A stretch of DNA of 64,000 nucleotides from positions 856,501 to 920,500 of the forward strand of contig JAXDDX010000050.1 in NCBI GenBank assembly GCA_034670405.1, given 5' to 3'. Positions within the stretch are counted from its first letter, which is position 1, and each line of letters starts with the position of its first letter. Positions 55,709-64,000 of this stretch are shown here, one piece after another. A program made the translations under genes and the position numbers. The notes under the pieces are model-generated. The model did no database searches. It was given only the letters and a program-made list of their open reading frames with translations, and had not been told where the DNA came from. This DNA is from Hoplostethus atlanticus (Eukaryota; Chordata; Actinopteri; Trachichthyiformes; Trachichthyidae).

Positions 55709-57959
55709 ACAGTACTTAAAAGAGGATAAGGAAACTATATATGCAAATATTTTAAGTCAACAATACAAGTTTAAAATAGATTGTTTTAGAGACAGTGAGA
55801 AATCAATAAAATCAGAATGAATCAGCTTTGAGAGACAACAACAAGGCTCTCAAAGCAACAATTTATACTTCTGATAACATTCACATTAATTACCTCACAT
55901 TATTCTGCCAATGTCTAGAATCAAAGTATTTTTATTCAAAATATGATGGACTTGCACAAATCAGTTAAAAAAAGTCCTAAATTTAATATATAATATGTCT
56001 TGTAAGTAGAAAACAAAATCTAAATCTGCGCTAGTTTTATGTTTACATGTTTCCATTCCTATATGCTGGGGTACGATCAAGCATGTCATGCAACAATGTC
56101 AAGTCAGGGCACATAATGTGGATATTGTACTGGTGGCACAGATTTCCATTTTCACAGACAAAGGGGATTGGGGGACGGCAGGGGGATGTCTGAGCAAAAA
56201 AAATTCTAATTTCACCATTCTCATCAGAGTCACCAAACACTGTGTGAACGATTTACTGCCAAATTAATTACCCTTTACCCAGCTTTAGACAATAATGTTC
56301 AGAGCTGTCTGTCGGAACAGTTCTGTAATTATTCTATTAATGTTTGATTTGCAGTTCAGCCAGAGTGACTTCATATTTAGATTTTATTATATTTTCTTAG
56401 TGAATGTGTAGTATTGCTCCCACAATAGAAAGGCATAGTATTATTAGATATTTTCAATTGAATTACCTGTGCAGCAAAGATGGAATCAGCACATTATTTG
56501 GTCTTAACACAGGAGAAAGAATTTGTTAAAATTTTAAATGCTTTACTTATCAGTTCCAAAGCATTACAAAAGGTACATTTATAGGGTGAAATCATGCACA
56601 GTGCAGTTTAATTAATTTAAACTTTTACAATATAAGGTCTCCCTCATGATCATAAGTCAGTTTTAATAAAGTCTAAGACTTTTAAGTAATCATTTCACCT
56701 ATCTCACCTCATTCATTTGGTTTTGGAGGCCATGTGATTCACAGCATTCTTCTGTAGAAAATTTTAAAAGTATGATATGACCAATAATTATCAAGTAAAG
56801 TTGGTATATATTTTTTATTATTGTAAACATTTACTTGAGTGTGATTCACTGAGTTTTTTTTAATCATACCATAGTTTATTTGTTCAATATTTCAGTTTCC
56901 ACAGTTGCAATCTAAAACTCATTTTACCCAAATTCATTTTTTTAAGAACAAGCACTGTGGATTAGTGACTTAGGGGACTTGGATCATGAGTCAAAGTTGG
57001 CTTGTTGTCCGAGGGCAAGGCTGACCTGATCCAGATCCGGGCCACCTGTGTGGGCGAGCCTGCCCTCCCGTCTGCCTCCTGTCCTGTCTCCAGGAAGTGG
57101 TCACCAGGCTGCTCTGTGCCCCTCACTCCCTCCCCTTCCATCTCCCTGACCAGCCACAGGGTATGCGAGAGTGCAGGGCCAGACGGGATACGCAGACCCT
57201 TAAGCTCACAAAAAAAAATCAATTTTTTCTCAAATTCCTTTGACCAGGTCAAATCAGAGAAAAGAGGAGATCAATCTTGAATCAAGTGAATAAAGTATGA
57301 TATTAGCATTATAGTAAAAGTCATTTTTACACAAGCTTTGGCTGAATCCTGTGAAATTGACAGCCAATATTCATAGCATCCTTAGAAATACATCCATCCA
57401 TTTGTAAAGCTGATTATCACGTAAGTTTTTAGGTGTTTCAGTTACAATTTTGCAGAATTTAAGTTTTGTTAGGCATAATAAGCTAAAATAGATGAGTACT
57501 ACAAGTAGCATAATTCAATAATACAGCTAACCTAGGTTCATCTCAAGTGGGTTGGTCCCCCCTGTGTTTGTGTCTCTGTTCAGCAGTCGATAGGTTAACC
57601 TGCCCATGGCATCCATCTTGTGTGGCCCCCCTCACATTACCATTGATCTGGGGGAAATAAAGAGCACACGTGTTATTATATACAGCCCAGAAAAACACCC
57701 TCTCACAGTGATGGAGTGAACAGGCCAAATGTATGAAATATTGCCCCTCTGACATATTCTGTCTTCCTGTCAATAGTACAGCCTTTGCCCACAACCTAGA
57801 TCGATAGGGACTTATCTTTTCATGATAACACATAACGATGTTCCCTTCTTTTCTTTTTCTGATATTGAAGGTCTAATTCCATCCTGCCGCCTTTTTAAAT
57901 CATCCATGCTGATATGTATATTTGGACCTGTCTAGTATAACTGTTTTCTTGTTTTGCTT

Positions 57960-58280
57960 CTACTTTCCTAAAACATAAAGCAATAAAATCGGGGTGGACC
58001 CAGCAGTTTGAGACATGGCAGTTATAAATTTACATGTTGGTTTTCTGGACGTTTCTCTGAAGCTTTTGGGGGTCTCTCATGTGTGAGACTGCTCAGCGGA
58101 GAGAAGACACCCCTCGGTAAAAACATCTGTTGTGGAAATGGCTGTCAGACTCCCTTTTGTGGGCTCTTCTTTGCTCAGAGATTGTCATTTGTTTTGATCA
58201 TTTATGTGGGTGAAAGAATAATGATGAAAAATCTAGAGAAAGCACCCATGCAGTCGAGCAGTCTACAGTTAGGCAGAATT
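57960..58280. promoter_or_regulatory. Candidate conserved non-coding element
   Basis: Repeat-free, compositionally even sequence with a TCF/LEF-like TTTTGATCA near 58192. Contains an open frame of 92 codons without family features. Inference from texture only. Confidence 0.2.
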
Positions 58281-60689
58281 TTTTAGGGAAAGGAACATTT
58301 CTCTGTGATTTAGAGGCATATCATCATATCATATTACTCTCTTGCAAAACCAAAGCATGTGTGGGATTGTAATACAATGCAAATGATATTACAAAGTTAA
58401 CTTTTTCAGAAATATTCTGCAGTAAACGATTTCAGTAAGCGTACATTCCATGTGCATCAGCTTCATGGACAAGCTGCCTAATATGATAACCAGAAACATT
58501 TGAAACCTCATTTAATTGTTCATGATGTAGTGATCTTTATCATATATAGAAAGAAGTCACAGGAAAAAAGACATTTTATTAATTTTATTGTTTGTTATGT
58601 GGAAATTATAGACAGATACAGATATAATACTGTAGTTTTCCATTCTGGCAACTTTAGGAAGTTTTGATGAGTGGATGGAGCAGCCCAGGTTAATTTGGAC
58701 TAAATGCTGTACCCAGGTACGATGTCATCCAGAGGAAACTATTACTTTCCTTGAGAATAATTAATTTGGTGAATGAGTATGCCAAGTATAACTGTCTTGT
58801 TGACTGTCTTATTCCCTGAAATATATTTTTTTAAATATGGTCTGCAAAAGCTTGTACTGAGACTTTCTTTCGGAATGGCCCAAGGTATGGTGACGCCATG
58901 TTTCTCCACCTACACAGGAAGTGTTTTGAGAGCACCTGTCCAGTAGTGCCGCAAGGCACGTCACCTCTATGTATCTCCAGGTCAACTGCCATTTATCTTA
59001 GTCAAACTCCTTCAACTAATTCCTTTTCACTGCCCAACAATATTGTTCAGTCAAAACACAACAGGGATACAACCATTTCACTCCAGGGTATTCCTTAATA
59101 AAGGGTGGAATCATTGTAGCAGATTGTATGGATCACCTTCAGACACGTAAAGTCAATTTTTAAATATGTGTGTATATGCTTTTCAATTTGATGGATACCT
59201 CACAGAACTGTTGATAGGCAGGGAAATGACTGCATTGGTGTAACATTGGGTCTGATTGAGGTATTTCTCAGAGGCTACACTGTGACAGCTGAATAACATG
59301 TCTAGTGTTGGACAATACACCAGATATATGTTGAAGTAACATAAGCGAAGAAAACATAACCATTTAACTTTAAGTATGTCTTCATATAACGACAATAACA
59401 TCAGTTCTCGCCAGGCATATTTTCTAAAGGTCCCAGGGGTCTGCTCTGAACGCTTGTTTTCAAGTGGTTTGTTTGCAAGAGGGGAATACCTGACAATGTT
59501 AGATTTGAGGCATTTTCTCAACTCACACACTGGCAGTGTCCAGACTGTCACTTACTTGCATAGGTGTAGAGAGTAGAAATGGTATTCATGCTGTACACTG
59601 GCATTCATACCGTACTGTCTTGTATAGGACCTTTCCAATTCTCACAACAGCTTTACAAATTGTAACTATATCTCACTATATTGCACTAAATCTCATTTGT
59701 TCAGTTGGCTCACTTACCAGTAGTGAAATATACTGTGGTAGATTATGCTGTAAAAAGGGGTGTCTCTCTTTACAGAATTACATCAACGATATGTCTGATT
59801 TGTTCATCATCATGTGCATATCATCATATCATAAAATGTACACCTTACATGTATTGTATGTACACAAGTATTTTCAGTTTTTTTACCACTAGAGAGGTAA
59901 TTATATATCATTGTATCTAAATATTCTGTGAGTCTTGTTTTAAATGTAACTATTTAATTAGTCATAACAGATCCCTGCATGAATTAATAGGATCCCTGTT
60001 TGTGATCTCTCTTTGATTTCACTGTAGAACAGGTGAGAGTTTCTGCAGAGTGACACCTCATAAACCTGTTCCTGTGTCTTATCTGTCTCCCAGACAATCC
60101 CAGGTCCCTGAGCACATTGTCGTCTCCCCTCGGGCCCATTATCAGATCCCCTCTGTAGGCTCCCAGCAGCTGCAGTTATTGTAGAAGACTCTAGCTTTAT
60201 AGCCCCATGATGTCTGTGACAACACTACGCTTTTATGAGTGAGTACATGTTGTCATTTTCCTTTTTTTTTCTTTTTTCCCCCCCCCCCCCACTGTAAACC
60301 TGAACGGAATGAAGTGTAGGTGTCTGACTAACGCAGAACGAGGTGCGCCAAAGTCATTCTTGTTGTCCCCCCACTACTTTTCAATTCACAATATACTTAT
60401 CACATGAAATTTATCAAGCATTTTATTCTACTTTTAATAAAAACAACATGAAAAATGTAATCATTCCAACCAACCTATTTAAAATGTTTACTGGTTACTA
60501 TTGGTGTTTATTCAAAAGCACAGAATTATAAATAATATACTCAACACAACATCATACTATTATTACTATTATTATATTTTTTTACACTGAGGGGAAAAAA
60601 TGGACAAGGCTGAGAAAAAGCATTTTAAAAAGAAGTGCTGAATTTAATGTTGGAGGTTATGTTATTTTCTCATATGTGATTAATAATCT

Positions 60690-60960
60690 TTTTCCAATCA
60701 TTTTTCAGCACTGATCGGTCCCTCTCACTATCTGTGGGAAACGTGTTATCTCCCTCTACCATTCATGTATACATTTATTGGATCCCAAGTCTCTGGGATC
60801 AATCTTTTGGCCACCAGAGGAGCATAACTAATGGCAACATTAGAATGGCTTTGTGAGAGGGACCGGCCGGATGCGGGTTAACCAAGCAGGAAATAATCTA
60901 GGATTTTATATCCTGCATGAATGGCCATAGGATATGCTGAGAATAAATTAATCCCCCCCA
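60690..60960. promoter_or_regulatory. Candidate conserved non-coding element
   Basis: A stretch of even composition with homeodomain-like words (ATAACTAATGG, ATAAATTAATC) and an internal GGGATCAATC. No repeats and no coding signal. Inference only. Confidence 0.2.
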
Positions 60961-61169
60961 AAATTTTGAAGTGAGGTTGTCTTTTGAATGGAACAGTTTC
61001 AGAGGGGCAGGTTTGTTTGGCTGATTTTTCCTTTCTCTCTTGAGGAGGGGGGGGGGGTGTTGCTCCCCGCATGCACACACGTGGAATTTCTGGCCAGATA
61101 ATGACTGTCATCTTAATGCTCAGCCAGGGTCAGACTATCTATTCTGCCTCTGACCGCAGGTCTAGACGG

Positions 61170-61400
61170 CCTTCCTCTGGAAAGCCTTTTTTTCCTTCCT
61201 TTTAAAGGCCCACTTCTATTTTCCTGTTGTGCCCAAACAAGGATTTTATAAAACGGGTGACATCGCCACACAAGCTGTCTGCCGAATCCCCCTTAATTAA
61301 AGTGACGTTTAAAGCTTCCCTCAGACACTAATAAACCCCCTCTCCATTAAGATCCTCCTAATTACTGTGTGCAAAGGAAAGGGGGACACACACAGACAGA
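61170..61400. promoter_or_regulatory. Candidate conserved non-coding element rich in homeodomain sites
   Basis: Short interval with CTTAATTAAAG, ACTAATAAAC, CATTAAG and CTAATTACTG, plus AACAAGG and TTTATAAAACGGG. This density of TAAT cores in otherwise GC-moderate sequence is typical of vertebrate developmental enhancers. Inference only. Confidence 0.3.
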
Positions 61401-61949
61401 CAGTGTGGAGGTAAGCCTGCTGGCATTTGGCCCCATAAGCTGAGCGCCACACAAAGGAAAATGTCCCCTGGGTTACCCATCCTACCAGAGAAATTCTTTT
61501 TTTTAACCTCACTCCCCCTTCCCTGTTTTCCTCTTTATGAATGAAAGTGTATGACATGTGGGTCTGAGAGTGTCCATTCATGGAGCCGGTGGAATGTGTG
61601 AATAAGGGCCTTGAATGAGGGAGGAATCACAGTCCCTTGATTAGTCACTAAGCAGTCTTTTGACGTTACCATTGTTTTAATCTGCACGGTGGAAGTGGGA
61701 ATCCCCGATTAGCGCAAAGATATTTAGCCTAAACTCAGCAATACAGGGATATTCTCACAGTGAACCTAGTGTACCCATGGACCAATTAAAACTTGGAAAG
61801 GTTTTTCTAACATGACTTTGTTATGTTGGATGTCAGCATGTGTAATGAAAATAAGGTGTTCACTGATAAACTCATATGGCAATTTAATGGCTGAAATAGA
61901 TGTAGACAAGAGAATCTCATATTGTCACATCTCACACTCACAAGTATAG

Positions 61950-62300
61950 AATGTGTGGACAGTCCCTACAGCTTCAATGGCAGAGGCCAGCGCAGAAAGG
62001 TTAAATGTGTTTGGTTCATGTCCTGGTCTGCAGATTAATGACATTAACAAAGTTTCCATTAGTCGTGCAAAGGGGGGAGACATGGCCGTCCATGCAGAAA
62101 GCCATATGACCGAGGCAGAGATAAGAGAAAATGAAATACGTCTTCATGGAGACAGGAGGGGGCAGGAAGTGCCACTCCAAATTAGCCGCAGGCCCAGTTT
62201 GTTGTTACTTCATTAACCCAACAGCCCTGGGAAAAATAAAGAGCAGGGTCACAACCTTTAGCAGTGGGGAGGTCTGAAATTTGCAAAGAGAAGCTCCTCA
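61950..62300. promoter_or_regulatory. Candidate conserved non-coding element
   Basis: Even composition with GATTAATGACATTAAC, CCATTAGTCG, AAATTAGCC, TTCATTAACCC and a Sox-like AACAAAG. Contains an 87-codon open frame (61953-62216) with no protein features. Inference only. Confidence 0.3.
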
Positions 62301-63654
62301 AACTTTGACTGGACACACTGATGTAATTTACGCAGTGCAGTGCAGTGCAGGTGTTTAAAGGAAAAGTCACTGATTGTCAGCATTGTTACACGCACCCTAT
62401 ACAGGGTCAGTTTGCATTAGTGAACATTAGAATTGGAAAGGTTTCAAAAGTAACATATTATCCATGTCTTATATATTCTGTCTATTTTCAGAAGTTTTGT
62501 TATCTAGGGTATAGCAGACCTTTATTATTACTCCATCCAGCAGTTTGTTCAAGTTCTTTGCAATGTCCTGACAGATTGTTGCAAGGGAGATGAACCAATC
62601 GGTGAGGTAATCTCTGGGAATCTGACCTTCTCTCCAATCCGATCTTTTGTCTCTTTCAAACATAATCACCTATTTTCAAAAGCATTTGTTAGCTACTTTT
62701 TTCAGCTACTGTTTGGGCTCACACTCACAAGTCGTTTAAAATCAAATTACTGTAATCTTGTTACACACAGTTTCTTTACTCCCCAACTCCAGTGAACAAA
62801 CTTGCTGTCTCCTACCTCCACACTAGAGTGCAGAGTTTCACCCACCCTCTAATCTGACAAAATCCATCGACAAGCTTTGAAAAGGTCTGTGGCAGAGGCC
62901 AAGATTATTTTCTGAGGACAGAAGTATTCTTTTTTGCTCAGAACTGAGAACAGAGTAAAGAGACCATATGGGTGTAAAAGTTCACAAAACCAGTTTCACA
63001 TTCTTTGTCAATGCACCAGCTTTTGGGAAAGCATCTTGAAACAGTATTGAAACAGTCCCTCGCTTCGGGAGAAACATTTCACAATATTAGGGGTCCAATA
63101 CAATTCACAATGAGAGCTGTTCCCCTTTAGAAATAGTAAAATAAGATATTGTTGGATGGCTTTTAATTTTAGGATTAAAAATAAACCTGCTCTTATGAAA
63201 TCCTTCATGTAATTGTAGCCATTTAAAAGACAATTTTCCAGAGGAATTTGTTAGAAAGTATCATTATTATTATTGTTAGATGTAGTGCATTGTGTTCTGT
63301 TTGTTGCTCTCTTGAACATTTGGTGTACTTCAAAACAGAGTCGAGTGGTATAATGCCGTCCTTGTTGTTTGTAACTTGAGCTGAGCAGTAGCTCTTTATT
63401 TGCAGGCGGTGACTTTATTAGAGTCTATGGTTACAGACCCTTGGAAGGAGGGCTATTGTATTCTCACCCCTTCTCTGGCAAACATACCTCTTCTACTCCC
63501 TTCCTTTGTATACAGTTCATACAAACAGGCCTGATGGATTCTGGAAAGTGGTAGTGGTAAAATCTGGAGTTATTGGTAGCATTTTGACTTTTCATTGATC
63601 AAAAGGAGATGGGGATGGGCACTAAAATCTGCCTGTTCTCTCTCTATCTCTGTC

Positions 63655-63655
63655 T

Positions 63656-63686
<31 letters not shown>

Positions 63687-63697
63687 ACATACACACA
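63655..63697. repeat. (CA)n microsatellite
   Basis: About 20 CA units with minor interruptions near the right edge. Confidence 0.95.
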
Positions 63698-64000
63698 TTC
63701 TCAGCAACATGGATCAACAGTAGCTGACTCGGCTAGAAACTCTGTGGCACCGGTAGACAGGAGCAAGGTCCAGCGAGTGTCTACTCGGGCTGCAGACACA
63801 TCTGCCTGCTTGATTTCACCTGGTAACTGAGCATGTAGTATTTACTTCACGGCTGAAATGCAATCAGGGGTTGGTAGCTGGCAAGGAAGCAATGAGCCTG
63901 CAATTAGGTACAGTTTTTTTTTCCCCCTCAAGAAGTAAGGAAGATTTGAGTTGAAGAAGTGGGATAGAAAAATGCTTTGTAATACTTTGGCAACTGATTT

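Larger units (their letters stand above)
53391..64000. other. Long gene-free interval to the right of cuedc2
   Basis: About 10.6 kb with no recognisable coding exon on either strand. The left half is AT-rich with (TA)n near 54260-54300 and large (TG)n tracts. The right half has several stretches of more even composition that look like conserved non-coding DNA. In human, PAX2 lies next to HIF1AN, so regulatory DNA for a pax2-type gene outside the window is possible. Confidence 0.5.

Noticed and set aside
57002-57280. Overlapping open frames on both strands near 57 kb
   Set aside because: GC-richer island with stop-poor frames on both strands; neither resembles a protein family.

Overview
The window is vertebrate nuclear DNA, almost certainly from a ray-finned (teleost) fish. 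It has multi-exon genes with GT-AG introns, long AT-rich introns and intergenic DNA, many (CA)n/(GA)n microsatellites, Tc1-like transposons of the kind abundant in fish, and proteins that read as fish orthologues. No bacterial, phage or CRISPR content is seen. Exon boundaries were worked out by hand from splice signals, codon phase and remembered protein families; no alignment was run.

Layout, left to right: first exon of spock2 (testican-2, minus strand, intron 1 running off the left edge); ddit4 (REDD1, plus); dnajb12 (ER J-protein, minus, 8 coding exons); trmt2b (mitochondrial tRNA/rRNA m5U methyltransferase, plus, 2 exons) in a head-to-head pair with dnajb12; scd (stearoyl-CoA desaturase, plus, 5 coding exons plus a 5' non-coding exon); wnt8b (plus, 6 exons, with a one-base frameshift in the last exon); hif1an (FIH asparaginyl hydroxylase, plus, 8 exons); an internally deleted Tc1-like element; cuedc2 (minus, 8 coding exons). 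The last ~10.6 kb has no recognisable gene and may hold regulatory DNA for a neighbour outside the window.

In human, spock2-ddit4-dnajb12 relatives lie at 10q22 and scd-wnt8b-hif1an-cuedc2 relatives at 10q24, so the window joins two blocks that are far apart in human. The genes do not form an operon-like pathway. There is one thematic link: ddit4 is a classic HIF-1 target (paired RCGTG motifs lie upstream of it here) and hif1an encodes the oxygen sensor that represses HIF.

The most notable anomalies are an extra G that breaks wnt8b, a reading-frame mismatch across the ddit4 intron, a 22-bp-arm hairpin in a hif1an intron, two Tc1-like remnants, a tRNA-derived SINE with a LINE-type tail, and TAACGTTA/GCTAGC palindrome clusters at two promoters. 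I found no convincing previously undescribed system.
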